From Lysobacter gummosus (GTDB lineage: Bacteria; Pseudomonadota; Gammaproteobacteria; Xanthomonadales; Xanthomonadaceae), in NCBI RefSeq assembly GCF_001442805.1, contig NZ_CP011131.1:4464001-4528000 (forward strand): a stretch of DNA of 64,000 nucleotides, read 5' to 3'. The notes beneath the pieces are model-generated. The model worked only from the letters and a program-made list of their open reading frames with translations, searched no databases and was not told the origin of the DNA. Each line of letters opens with the position of its first letter. Positions within the stretch are counted from its first letter, which is position 1. Below, piece after piece: positions 45,123-56,835 of this stretch. A program made the position numbers and the translations under genes.

Positions 45123-47027
45123 TCAGCGAAGGGGGCGGTAACGCAGCGTCAGCAGATAGTTGCGGCCGGGCTGATTGTAGAAGGCCGCGGTTTCGTAATG
45201 CCGGTCGAACAGGTTATTGGCCGATAACTGCAAGCTCCAGGCCGCGTCGAAGGCGTAGCCCAGGCGCAAGTCGGTCAGAGCATAGCCGCCCAGGCTGCGG
45301 GCGTTGGCCAGATCGTCGTAGCGCTGGCCGGCGGCGTAGACGCTGGCGCCGAAGGACACGGCGCGGGCGGCGCCCAACTCGAAGCGGCGGTCCAGGTCGA
45401 TGCGTGCGCTGCGGCGCGCGCGGCGCGGCAGATAGTTGTCGTTGTAGCTGTTGCGGCTGTCGTTGCGCGCGTCCAGCCAGGTCGCGCTGGCGCGCAGGTC
45501 CCAGTCGGCCAGGCGCGTATCGAGCACCGCTTCCAGGCCGCGGATGCGGGCGCGATCGACGTTGCCGGGCACACCGCGCGATGCGTCGTAGGCGATCAGA
45601 TCGTCGATCCGGGTCTGGTAGGCGTTGAGCGACCACACCTGCCGGCGTTCGCCGCCGAAGCTGCCGCGCAGCCCGAGCTCGAAGCTGCGCGAGGTTTCCG
45701 GGGAAAGCTCCGGATTGCCGTAACCGGGGAAGTACAGCTCGTTGAAGGTCGGCGCCTTGAACGCAGTGCCGTAGCTGGCGGTCAGGCGCATCGATTCGGT
45801 GAAATCCCAGCCCCACAGCACGCTGCCGGTGGTTTCCCCGCCGAACTGGCTGTCGTCGTCGCGGCGCAGGCTGGCCTGCAGCGCATGCGCGCCGAAGTCG
45901 CGCTGCCATTGGCCGAACGCGCCGCGCAGGATGCGATGGTCGCGCGCGTAGCGGGTGCTGCTTTCGATCTCGTCGCGCTGCCAATCGAAGCCGGCGGTCA
46001 GCAGATTCTGCCCGAGGCTGAAATCGCCCTGCACCGAACCCAACTGGCGCCGCGTATCGAAGGTGCTCGAATACTTGCCGTTCTTGTAGTTGTCGCTCAG
46101 ATCGGCGCTGCGTCCGGCGTTGAGGCTCACGCTGACGCGGTCGTTGGGCTTGTAACGCAGCTTGGCGCCGGCCACTTGCTGCACCGCGTCGGTCTGATTG
46201 TTCTGGCTGCCGTCGTAGAGGTTGTTGCTCTGGGCGCGCAGCACGCGCGCCTCGGCGTCCCATTGTTCGCTGAAACGGTAGCCGCCCTGCACGGTCAGCG
46301 AGCTGTTGCGGTAGCCGTCGCGATCGGGCGAATTGGTGAAACAGCCCGCGCCGCCCGGCGAGGGCTTGCCGCGGCAGGCGTTGATGCCGTCGGTGTCTTC
46401 GTGCGCGGCGTTGATCGAATACCAGCCGCGCTCGCCCTTGCCGGCGACGCCGGCGGAGCCGCGATGGGTCTGGTTGCTGCCCAGCGACAGACTGAAGTTC
46501 GGCGCGAACGCGCCCTGCGGGCGGCGGGTGAAGATCTGGACCACGCCGCCGATGGCTTCGGAGCCGTACAGGCTGGAGAACGGGCCGCGCACGATTTCCA
46601 CGCGTTCGATCTGTTCGACCGGAATGTCCTGCAGCGAGGCGCCGCCGCTGGTGGCCGAGCCGAGCTTGATGCCATCGACCAGCACCAGCACGTGATCGGA
46701 TTCGGTGCCTCGCAGGAACAGCGAGGTGGATTTGCCCGCGCCGCCGTGGTTGGCCAGCGATGCGCCCGGCGTGCCGCGCAGCAGGTCCGGCAGCGAGGCC
46801 GGCTGCAGGCGCTCGATGTCGGCGCGATCGATCACCGTCACCGCGGCCAGGGTCGCGTCCTGGGTCTGGGCGGTACGGCTGGCGGTGACCACGACCTGGT
46901 CGATATCCACCGCGGTATCGGCGCTGGCGCCGAAGGCGGCGCCGGCCAGGGCGGCGCACAAGGCGGTATTCAGGGCAAGCCGCGCGGGGCGCGACGGAAA
47001 TGCAACGGCAACTACAGACGCAATCAC
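45123..47027 (-). CDS. btuB: Vitamin B12 TonB-dependent receptor BtuB
   Basis: BtuB imports corrinoids across the outer membrane. The 634-residue protein has a signal sequence, a TonB box (IDQVVVTASRT), a plug domain (LPDLLRGTPGASLANHGG, LFLRGTESDHVLVLVDGIK, RVEIVRGPFSSLYGSEAIGG, VVQIFTRRP), and a barrel ending in LLTLRYRPLR. The family assignment rests on similarity and on the cobalamin riboswitch upstream. The start is GTG at 47,027, preceded by GGAG at good spacing; a TTG at 47,096 is in frame but unlikely. It is the first gene of the cob transcript. Confidence 0.93.
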   Translation of the reverse strand: MIASVVAVAFPSRPARLALNTALCAALAGAAFGASADTAVDIDQVVVTASRTAQTQDATLAAVTVIDRADIERLQPASLPDLLRGTPGASLANHGGAGKSTSLFLRGTESDHVLVLVDGIKLGSATSGGASLQDIPVEQIERVEIVRGPFSSLYGSEAIGGVVQIFTRRPQGAFAPNFSLSLGSNQTHRGSAGVAGKGERGWYSINAAHEDTDGINACRGKPSPGGAGCFTNSPDRDGYRNSSLTVQGGYRFSEQWDAEARVLRAQSNNLYDGSQNNQTDAVQQVAGAKLRYKPNDRVSVSLNAGRSADLSDNYKNGKYSSTFDTRRQLGSVQGDFSLGQNLLTAGFDWQRDEIESSTRYARDHRILRGAFGQWQRDFGAHALQASLRRDDDSQFGGETTGSVLWGWDFTESMRLTASYGTAFKAPTFNELYFPGYGNPELSPETSRSFELGLRGSFGGERRQVWSLNAYQTRIDDLIAYDASRGVPGNVDRARIRGLEAVLDTRLADWDLRASATWLDARNDSRNSYNDNYLPRRARRSARIDLDRRFELGAARAVSFGASVYAAGQRYDDLANARSLGGYALTDLRLGYAFDAAWSLQLSANNLFDRHYETAAFYNQPGRNYLLTLRYRPLR

Positions 47028-47154
47028 TGGCAGGTCTCCACGGCCGCGCCTCACCCGCGCGGTCCAGACTAGGTCGAGACACACGAAGAGCGGCAAGGGA
47101 GGCAGGCGCGAGCGCAGGATTCCCGAGACACGGCCCTCCGCCTGTCGGTTCGCG

Positions 47155-47345
47155 CTCCGGGCCGGTCTCCGGGCTCGCGAGCGGAAGCGATCGGTGCGAA
47201 CACCCGATCGCGGTTCCCGTAACGCGCCTTCCCGTGCATCAGCACAGTGGCCAAGAGCGTTACGTTGACTCGCCTACCGTTGCGGGGGCAGCTCCGGCTT
47301 GAGCGTTCGGCATGAGCCGCGCGCCACCGGATTCCCGTTTCAATC
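47155..47345 (-). ncRNA. Cobalamin riboswitch upstream of btuB
   Basis: Read on the minus strand, the conserved parts appear in order: CGGGAATCCGGTG, CCGGAGCTGCCCCCGCAACG, GGCCACTG, CACGGGAAGGCG, and the B12 box GAGCCCGGAGACCGGCC (47,176-47,160). This is the adenosylcobalamin aptamer layout. About 130 bases separate it from the btuB start and should hold the expression platform, where GGAGACC near the start codon could be masked. Regulation of the whole btuB-cob transcript by B12 is expected. Confidence 0.93.
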
Positions 47346-47530
47346 GCCCGACTGTGTCGGCGATCACCTTGAGCGCGGGCATCTTAACAGTGCCGCCCGG
47401 TGGCGGCGCCAGGGTATGGGCCTCGATGAGGCACATGCGCGACCCCTCAGGCACATTTCAGACGCGTCTGATTCATTCGCGGGCGCAGTCCGTGGACGAT
47501 GCACTCACCCGCCGCGACCCGATCCCGCCG

Positions 47531-48286
47531 ATGAACGCCACCGACTTGCGCCTGAGCCCCGCCCCGAACGTCCGCAGCCTGATCCTCGGCGCGCAGTCGG
47601 GTATCGGCCGCGCCCTGTCGGCACGCCTGTCGCGCCGCCGCGGCCAGCTGACCCTGGCCTGCGCCGATCTGCAGCAGCTGGACGCCACCGCCGACACGCT
47701 GCGTCCGCTGGCCAAATCCAGTATCGACACCCATCAGGCGCAGTTGGACGACATCGACAGCCTGCGCCGCCTGTTCGAGCGCGCCGGCCGGATCGACCAC
47801 CTGATCATCGCCGCCAGCGCCCCGGCGCCGGCCGGACCCTTGGCCGAACTGGACCTCGATCAGGCGCGGCAGGCGTTCGAACGCAAGCTGTGGGGCTCGA
47901 TCCAGGCCGTGCAGCTGGCCCTGCCCTATCTCAGCGGCAACGGCAGCGTGACCCTGACCAGCGGCATCGTCGCGCGCAAGGCCACGCCCGGCGCGCTCGC
48001 CCGCACCGTGATCAACGCCGCGCTGGAAGCCAGCGTCAAAGTGCTGGCGCGCGAATTGGCGCCGCTGCGCGTCAACGCCATCAGCCCAGGCCTGACCGAC
48101 AGCGACGGCTACCACGGCATGGAACCGTTCGCGCGCATGTCGGCGCTGGCGCGGGCCGGCGAGAAACTGCCGGTCGGCCGGGTCGGCCGCACGGACGAAA
48201 TCGCTTCGGCCTATCTGTTCGCGATCGACAACGCCTACGTCACCGGCACGGTGATCGACGTCGATGGGGGCGCGCTGATCATCTGA
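47531..48286 (+). CDS. Atypical short-chain dehydrogenase/reductase-family protein
   Basis: The 251-residue protein has an SDR Rossmann fold: nucleotide motif LILGAQSGIGRALSARL, strand VTLTSGIVARK, and the C-terminal RVNAISPGLTDS and VTGTVIDVDGGALII. The catalytic Tyr-x3-Lys is absent: the region where it belongs reads GALARTVINAALEASVK. The NNAG motif is also altered to IIAASAPAP. Such sequences occur in an SDR subgroup that I recall having the same gap. Ligand binding or non-classical catalysis is possible. The start at 47,531 (MNATDLRL) is the most sensible of several in frame. It is divergent from btuB. Confidence 0.85.
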   Translation: MNATDLRLSPAPNVRSLILGAQSGIGRALSARLSRRRGQLTLACADLQQLDATADTLRPLAKSSIDTHQAQLDDIDSLRRLFERAGRIDHLIIAASAPAPAGPLAELDLDQARQAFERKLWGSIQAVQLALPYLSGNGSVTLTSGIVARKATPGALARTVINAALEASVKVLARELAPLRVNAISPGLTDSDGYHGMEPFARMSALARAGEKLPVGRVGRTDEIASAYLFAIDNAYVTGTVIDVDGGALII

Positions 48287-48324
48287 GCCGCTCCGCGGCG
48301 CAGGTCGCCGCACCCTCTTCCGGA

Positions 48325-48362
48325 CGCCGGGATCGCGATCGATGCGACCCGGCGTTTTTTTT
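48325..48362 (+). terminator. Terminator after the SDR gene
   Basis: CGCCGGG (48,325-48,331) pairs with CCCGGCG (48,348-48,354), with further pairing in the loop, and is followed by eight T. It lies 39 bases after the stop codon. Confidence 0.88.
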
Positions 48363-48539
48363 GGAGCCGGGATCGGGATTCGGGATTGGCGGCGCTTCGG
48401 AGCGGCCCGGCGCCGAAACTGGGGCGTTTACCACTTTTTGGCTACTTGCGTTAGGCACAGCTTGGCCGCTTTATTGACCCGCTTGTTATAAGCGTGTTAA
48501 ACCCGATTGCCATCGATGTCACCCCCACCAGGAGTCTTC

Positions 48540-50921
48540 ATGCACGCCAGTCGCAAGCTCACCGGACCCCTTCACCCACTGGCCCTGGGCCTGCTGATCG
48601 CATTCGCCGCGCCCGCCGCCTTCGCTCAAGACGCCGCTCCGCAAGGCGATCCCAAAACCCTGGACCAGGTCATCGTGACCGGCACCCGCGTGTCCGACCG
48701 CACCGTCGCCGAATCGACCGCGCCGATCGACATCATCACGCCGGAAACCCTCGAAGCCAGCGGCACGGTCGAACTGGCCACCGCGCTGGCGCGCGCCCTG
48801 CCCTCGCTGAACTTCCCGCGCCCGGCCATCACCGACGGCACCGACGCGGTGCGCCCGGCGCAGTTGCGCGGGCTCGCGCCCGATCAGGTGCTGGTGCTGG
48901 TCAACGGCAAGCGCCGTCACACCACCGCGCTGATCAACCTCAACGGCAGCCAGGGCCGCGGCTCCTCGCCGGTGGACCTCAACGCCATTCCGATCGCCTC
49001 CATCGAGCGCGTGGAAGTGCTGCGCGACGGCGCCTCGGCGCAATACGGCTCCGACGCCATCGCCGGCGTGGTCAATATCGTGCTCAAGGGCAGCGATTCG
49101 GGCGGCAGCATCGCCGCGCGCTACGGCCAGTACAGCGCCGGCGACGGCGAGCAGTACCAGCTGTCGGGCGATGTCGGCCTCAAGCTCGGCGAAAACGGCA
49201 AGGTGCATCTGGCCGCGCAGGGCGGACATCAGGACCAGACCAACCGCGCGCGTCCGTTCCAGGGCGTGGTCGAACAGCGCTACGGCGATCCGGAGATCGA
49301 CAGCGGCGCGGTGTCGTACAACGGCGAATACAAGCCGGCCGACTACCTGACCTTCTATTCCTTCGGCAGCTACAGCAAGCGCGATGTGCTTTCCAACGGC
49401 TATTTCCGCTTCGCCGGCGATGCGCGCAACATTCCGTCGATCTATCCCAACGGCTTCCTGCCGCAGATCCACAACATCAGCAAGGACCGCGCCGCGGTGG
49501 TCGGCCTGCGCACCGAGACCGCCGGCGGCACCCAGATCGATTTCAGCTACAACTACGGCCATAACGGCCTGACCTTCGACATCGAGCACACCCTCAACCG
49601 CAGCCTGGGCCCGACCTCGCCGACGCAGTTCTACGCCGGCGCGCTGGAAGTGACCCAGCACGTGTTGAACCTGGACTTCACCCGGCCGGTGGATTTCGGC
49701 TGGCAATACCCGGTGACCTTCGCCTGGGGCGCGGAATGGCGCGGCGAGGAATTCAGCCAGCGCGCCGGCGAGCCGCTGTCCTACGCCAACGGCGGCGTGC
49801 CCGCGTCCAACGGCCAGATCATCCCCGGCGCGCAGGTGTTCTCCGGTTTCCGAGCCAGCGACGCCGGCGAGTTCGACCGCCACAGTTATTCGTTCTATGC
49901 CGATGTCGAAGCCGACCTGACCGACAAGTTCTCCGCCGGCCTCGCCGCGCGCTACGAGAGCTACAGCGATTTCGGCGACACCACTTCGGGCAAGTTGTCG
50001 GCGCGCTACGCCTTCACCGACAAGGTCGCGCTGCGCGCCACCGCCTCCACCGGCTTCCGCGCGCCGTCGCTGCAGCAGCAGTTTTTCCAGTCGATCGCGA
50101 CCAACTTCATCAGCGGCATTCCGTATGAAATCGGCACCTTCCGCGTCGATAACCCGGCCGCGGTCGCGCTGGGTTCCGAGCCGCTGAAGGCCGAGGAATC
50201 CACCAACTACAGCCTGGGCCTGGTGCTGCAGCCGTCGGATGGCTTGTACATCACCATCGACGCTTACCACATCACCGTGGACGATCGCATCCTGCTGTCG
50301 GAAAACCTGACCAGCACCGCGGTGCGCAACTACCTGCAGGCCAATGGTTATCCGGGCATCGGCGGCGGGCGTTACTTCACCAACGCGGTCGACACCAAGA
50401 CGCAGGGCGTGGACATCGTCGCGACCCAGGCCTGGGATTGGGCGTCGGGCAAGTTCAATCTGACCTTGGGCTACAACTACTCCAAGACCGAGATCGAGAA
50501 GATCGCGCCCAACCCGGCGCGCCTGGCGGCGATCGATCCGAACGCGGTGCGCATCGGCCGCACCGAGATCGGCCGCATCACCAAGGGCGCGCCGAAGGAC
50601 AAGTTCTTCCTCGCCGGCGACTGGAAGACCGGCAACTGGAGCTTCAACGCCACCGCCACGCGCTACGGCGAGTTCACCGAACTGCACGCGACCGATCCGC
50701 TGCAGGATCAGACCTTCGGCGCGAAATGGACGCTGGATCTGGCCGCGACGTATCGCTTGAACAACTGGGACTTCACCGTGGGCGGCGACAACGTGCTCAA
50801 CGAATATCCCGACGAGCAGAAGCTGGTCCTGGGCACCCGCAACTACCTGCCGTACAACACCGCCTCGCCGTTCGGCTTCAACGGCGCCTTCGCTTACCTG
50901 AAGGTCGGCTACAAGTGGTGA
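48540..50921 (+). CDS. TonB-dependent receptor (copy 2)
   Basis: The 793-residue outer-membrane receptor has a signal peptide (ending AAPAAFA), TonB box (LDQVIVTGT), plug and barrel, ending LKVGYKW. It is a close paralog of the receptor at 28,693-31,095: the plug region is nearly identical, while extracellular-loop segments differ in length and sequence (for instance the loop around residue 245, where copy 1 has an insertion). I start at 48,540, with AGGAG eight bases upstream. The ligand is unknown. It follows the SDR gene after a terminator. Confidence 0.92.
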   Translation: MHASRKLTGPLHPLALGLLIAFAAPAAFAQDAAPQGDPKTLDQVIVTGTRVSDRTVAESTAPIDIITPETLEASGTVELATALARALPSLNFPRPAITDGTDAVRPAQLRGLAPDQVLVLVNGKRRHTTALINLNGSQGRGSSPVDLNAIPIASIERVEVLRDGASAQYGSDAIAGVVNIVLKGSDSGGSIAARYGQYSAGDGEQYQLSGDVGLKLGENGKVHLAAQGGHQDQTNRARPFQGVVEQRYGDPEIDSGAVSYNGEYKPADYLTFYSFGSYSKRDVLSNGYFRFAGDARNIPSIYPNGFLPQIHNISKDRAAVVGLRTETAGGTQIDFSYNYGHNGLTFDIEHTLNRSLGPTSPTQFYAGALEVTQHVLNLDFTRPVDFGWQYPVTFAWGAEWRGEEFSQRAGEPLSYANGGVPASNGQIIPGAQVFSGFRASDAGEFDRHSYSFYADVEADLTDKFSAGLAARYESYSDFGDTTSGKLSARYAFTDKVALRATASTGFRAPSLQQQFFQSIATNFISGIPYEIGTFRVDNPAAVALGSEPLKAEESTNYSLGLVLQPSDGLYITIDAYHITVDDRILLSENLTSTAVRNYLQANGYPGIGGGRYFTNAVDTKTQGVDIVATQAWDWASGKFNLTLGYNYSKTEIEKIAPNPARLAAIDPNAVRIGRTEIGRITKGAPKDKFFLAGDWKTGNWSFNATATRYGEFTELHATDPLQDQTFGAKWTLDLAATYRLNNWDFTVGGDNVLNEYPDEQKLVLGTRNYLPYNTASPFGFNGAFAYLKVGYKW

Positions 50922-50948
50922 GTTAGACGCAGGCGACACGCACGACCC

Positions 50949-50979
50949 GACGGCCCGGAATTCCGGGCCGTCGTTTTTT
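50949..50979 (+). terminator. Terminator of TonB receptor copy 2
   Basis: GACGGCCCGGAA (50,949-50,960) pairs perfectly with TTCCGGGCCGTC (50,961-50,972), followed by GTTTTTT. It lies 27 bases after the stop. Confidence 0.9.
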
Positions 50980-51124
50980 GCCCGATTTTCCATTCTTCCG
51001 GCACATACCCGGGCGGCCCGGATCGGCTATACACCAAGCCTGCCGCCGCACGCACCGGCCATCGCCGGGCCGGGCAAGTGCGAGGCTCCGCACATCGTCC
51101 TTACGCAAAGCCGAGGCCCACGCC

Positions 51125-53170
51125 ATGCGCATGACCGCTCCGCTGTTGCTGTCGCTCGTCCCGATGATGCTCGCCCTGGCCGTATCCGACGCCCTCGCCG
51201 CGCCCGGCAAGCGCGAGCAGACCGTGTTGATGCAAGGCAAGCCCGCCGGCCAGCAGAGCGTGGACACCGCCGCCGACGGCAGCGCCCAGGCCGAATTCCA
51301 GTACCAGGACCGCGGCCGCGGCGATCACATCAAGAGCCGCTGGACCCTGGACGCCGCCGGCATCCCGACCCAGTACGACGCCGAAGGCAACAACTACCTC
51401 AAAGTCCCCATAAGCGAGCATTTCAGCGTGCGCGGCGGCAAGGCCAGCTGGAAGAACGACAGCGAACAGGGCGAGAAAGCCCTGAGCGCGCCGGCGTTCT
51501 TCCTGCCGCTCAACGCGACGCCGGAAATGCAGGCCGTGCTGGCGCGCGCCCTGCTCAAGGCGCCGGGCCGCAAGCTGGCGCTGTTGCCGGCCGGCGAGGC
51601 GCGGCTGGAAGAAGCCGGCACGTTCGACATCGCGAGCAAGAACGGGCCGCGGCGCTTGTCGCTGTATCGCATCGCCGGCATGAACTACACGCCCGACTCG
51701 GTCTGGCTGGACGCGAACGGCGACACCGCGGCGGTGATCTTCTCCTCCGGTTGGGTGTCGGTGATCGCGCCGGAGTTGGCCGATTCGCTGCCCAAGCTGA
51801 TCGAATTGCAGGACAACGCCGGCGCGCAATGGTCGCTGCGCATGGCGCGCGAACTCACCCACGCGCCCAAGGGCCCGCTGCTGATCCGCAATGCGCGCCT
51901 GTACGACCCGCGCGACCTCACGGTGACGCCCAACACCAGCGTGCTGGTCGAAGGCGAACGCGTCATCCGCGTCGCTCCGGACGCGGCGATGAAGGCGCCC
52001 GCGAACGCGGAAATCTTCGACGCCGGCAATCGCTTCCTGATGCCGGGCCTGTGGGATGTGCACAAGCATTACTCCGATTCCGACGGCGCCATGGACATCG
52101 CCAACGGCATCACCAGCAGCCGCGATCTGGCCAACAACACCGACGCGTTCCTGGAAAAGATCAAGCGCTTCGACGCCGGCACCGAGATCGGCCCGCGCGT
52201 GCTCGCCGCCGGTTTCATCGACGGCCCCGGCCCGTACGCGGGGCCGACCAAGATGCTGGTCGCCACGCCGGAAGAGGCGATCAAGGCGGTGGATTGGTAC
52301 GCCGACCACGGCTACATGCAGATCAAGAGTTACTCATCGCTTAAACCCGAGCTGGTGCCGGTGATCGCCGACCGCGCCCACGCCCGCGGCCTGCGTTACA
52401 GCGGCCACGTGCCGGCGTTCATGTCGGCCAAGCAGTTCATCGAAGGCGGCGCCGACGAGTTGCAGCACATGCTGTTCGTCGAACTCAACTTCATGTACCC
52501 GCGCGTGCAGGACACCCACACCATGGCGCGCCTGACCGAAGTCGGCGCGCACGCGTTCGAGTTCCCGCCGGACAAGCCGGAAGTGCGCGAGTTCATCGAG
52601 TTCCTCAAGCGCCACCACACTGTGATCGACCCGACCATGGGCATCGAAGAGGACTTGTTCGCCGGCAATCCTCAGGACAAGACGCCGCCGGGCCTGAAGA
52701 CCGTGGCCTCGCGCCTGCCGCCGCAGGCGCAGCGCAATCTGAGCTGGGGCGCGCTTAAAGCGCCGAAGGGCGAAGAAGAGGCGTACGCGAAATCGTTCCC
52801 GGCGATGATGCGCCTGCTCAAGGCGCTGTACGACGCCGGCGTGACCATCCTGCCCGGCACCGACGCGTTGGCCGGCTACATGCTGCATTCGGAGCTGGTG
52901 TCGTACTCGCGCGCCGGCATTCCCAACGCCGAAGTGTTGCGCCTGGCGACGCTGACGCCGTCGCAGGTGCTGGGCGTGGACAAGGACCGCGGCGTGATCG
53001 CGCCGGGCAAGTTCGCCGACCTGGTGCTGATCGACGGCGACCCGATCAAGAACATGGAAGACATCCGCAAGGTCGAGGCGGTGTTCAAGGGCGGCAAGCG
53101 CTTCGATCCGGCGCAGATCGAGAAGGCCCTGGGGATCGTGCCTCGCAAGGCGGTGGCGGTCGGACAGTAA
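51125..53170 (+). CDS. Exported amidohydrolase-family protein
   Basis: The 681-residue protein has a signal peptide (ending SDALA, about residue 25). An N-terminal beta-rich region of about 230 residues of unknown type follows, then a metal-dependent amidohydrolase domain (about 250-670): LMPGLWDVHKHY with the metal-binding H-x-H (His313, His315), the histidine-bearing YSGHVPAFM and GADELQH, and the catalytic-Asp region LPGTDALAGYMLH. The C-terminal APGKFADLVLIDGDP is the usual closing strand. Such exported enzymes often act on peptides or cyclic amides; the substrate is unknown. Confidence 0.88.
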   Translation: MRMTAPLLLSLVPMMLALAVSDALAAPGKREQTVLMQGKPAGQQSVDTAADGSAQAEFQYQDRGRGDHIKSRWTLDAAGIPTQYDAEGNNYLKVPISEHFSVRGGKASWKNDSEQGEKALSAPAFFLPLNATPEMQAVLARALLKAPGRKLALLPAGEARLEEAGTFDIASKNGPRRLSLYRIAGMNYTPDSVWLDANGDTAAVIFSSGWVSVIAPELADSLPKLIELQDNAGAQWSLRMARELTHAPKGPLLIRNARLYDPRDLTVTPNTSVLVEGERVIRVAPDAAMKAPANAEIFDAGNRFLMPGLWDVHKHYSDSDGAMDIANGITSSRDLANNTDAFLEKIKRFDAGTEIGPRVLAAGFIDGPGPYAGPTKMLVATPEEAIKAVDWYADHGYMQIKSYSSLKPELVPVIADRAHARGLRYSGHVPAFMSAKQFIEGGADELQHMLFVELNFMYPRVQDTHTMARLTEVGAHAFEFPPDKPEVREFIEFLKRHHTVIDPTMGIEEDLFAGNPQDKTPPGLKTVASRLPPQAQRNLSWGALKAPKGEEEAYAKSFPAMMRLLKALYDAGVTILPGTDALAGYMLHSELVSYSRAGIPNAEVLRLATLTPSQVLGVDKDRGVIAPGKFADLVLIDGDPIKNMEDIRKVEAVFKGGKRFDPAQIEKALGIVPRKAVAVGQ

Positions 53171-53188
53171 CGCCGGTCGCCGCAGAAA

Positions 53189-53220
53189 CCAGAACGGCCC
53201 GCGCATGCGGGCCGTTCTGG
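53189..53220. terminator. Shared palindromic terminator between convergent genes
   Basis: A perfect 14-pair stem (CCAGAACGGCCCGC with its complement) around GCAT lies between the convergent amidohydrolase and clpB genes. T-rich tracts are weak on both sides. Confidence 0.7.
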
Positions 53221-53241
53221 TCTTCACTAATCACCGGTCGA

Positions 53242-55827
<2,586 letters not shown>

Positions 55828-55937
55828 GGAGGTTTCTCCGAAAGGTGTGGCGGCCGGACGCGAGTGTCGCGCACGAGCCGCGAATGACCTGTTAATGCGG
55901 GTCGGGGCGCAATCTTTCAAGCGAGCGCGGGCTGTGG

Positions 55938-56059
55938 GCCTCTTTGAAAAAGGGGCGGCGCGCGGGGTGATGGAAGGCGGGACGGTGCTTGGGGCGCGGG
56001 GGACTGGGGGGGGGGCGGCAAAAGCAAATCCCCCCTAGCCCCCCTTTTTCAAAGGGGGA
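55938..56059. repeat. CCCCCTTTGAAAAAGGGGG-family composite repeat, copy 2
   Basis: The left end is decayed (CCTCTTTGAAAAAGGGG). The right end carries GCAAATCCCCCCTAGCCCCC and CCCCTTTTTCAAAGGGGG. It includes a run of nine or more G near 56,007. It is the first of two neighbouring copies between gloA and clpB. Confidence 0.88.
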
Positions 56060-56103
56060 ACGCTGGCGCGGCGGCGGCGGAGACCCGGGCGCGCTAACTG
56101 GCG

Positions 56104-56232
56104 CCCACTTTGAAAAAGGGGGCGAGCGCCCGGCGTCGGCTCGAGGTTTGATCGACTCGATAGCGCGGGGGATTTGCTTCTGAGCGTAAAAGCAAAAGCG
56201 AATCCCCCCTACCCCATTTTCAAAAGAGGGGA
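56104..56232. repeat. CCCCCTTTGAAAAAGGGGG-family composite repeat, copy 3
   Basis: It begins CCCACTTTGAAAAAGGGGG, has GGGGGATTTGCTT in the middle and ends GCGAATCCCCCCTACCCC followed by ATTTTCAAAAGAGGGG. It is the second of two direct neighbours, 44 bases after copy 2. Confidence 0.88.
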
Positions 56233-56249
56233 ACTACTGGCCGGGCGAA

Positions 56250-56780
56250 TCAAACCAGATCGGTTGGCTGCAGAATCTCGACCCAATACCCGTCCGGGTC
56301 CTTGATGAAGGCGATGTGCTTCATGCGCCCATCGCTGAGCTTCTTCTGAAACTCGACCCCCAACTGCTCGAAACGCGCGCAAGCCGCCTGCACATCCGGC
56401 ACCGACACGCAGATATGCCCGAAGCCGCGCGGCTCGCTGTTGCCATGGTGATACGCGAACGCCGCATCGTCCTCAGTGCCATGGTTGTGCGTAAGTTCCA
56501 GCACCCCGCGCTGGCTCAACAGCCATTCGCCGCGCGCCGGTTCCTCCGCGGGAATCTGCGCGGGATCGTTCACCAACACCAGGAAGTACAGACTGAACTT
56601 GGCCTCGGGAAAATCGCGCTTGCGCACCAGGGTGAAGCCGAGCACGCGGGTGTAGAAATCCAGCGACTTATTCGGATCCTTGATCCGCAGCATGGTGTGG
56701 TTGAACACGAAGTCGCGCGTGGCGGCTTCCGGTTGCGCGGTCACGCCGGGCACGGCGTTGAGTTCGTTCTGCAGGGACAT
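56250..56780 (-). CDS. gloA: Lactoylglutathione lyase (glyoxalase I)
   Basis: GloA converts the methylglyoxal-glutathione hemithioacetal to lactoylglutathione. The 176-residue protein is a single-chain two-module VOC enzyme. All four metal ligands are visible: His in [10 protein letters not shown], Glu in [11 protein letters not shown], His in [10 protein letters not shown] and Glu in GYWVEILQP. The length suits the longer eukaryote-like/Xanthomonas type. It is followed by the NCS2 permease gene upstream on the same strand. Confidence 0.95.
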   Translation of the reverse strand: MSLQNELNAVPGVTAQPEAATRDFVFNHTMLRIKDPNKSLDFYTRVLGFTLVRKRDFPEAKFSLYFLVLVNDPAQIPAEEPARGEWLLSQRGVLELTHNHGTEDDAAFAYHHGNSEPRGFGHICVSVPDVQAACARFEQLGVEFQKKLSDGRMKHIAFIKDPDGYWVEILQPTDLV

Positions 56781-56835
56781 GGCGTGAGGCCGTTCGAAAA
56801 GGGAATGGATGATTTGAGGCCGCGGCGGCGAAGTC

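Noticed and set aside
47028..47096. Upstream TTG start for btuB at 47,096
   Set aside because: It would place non-signal sequence before the export signal; the GTG at 47,027 has a good ribosome-binding site.
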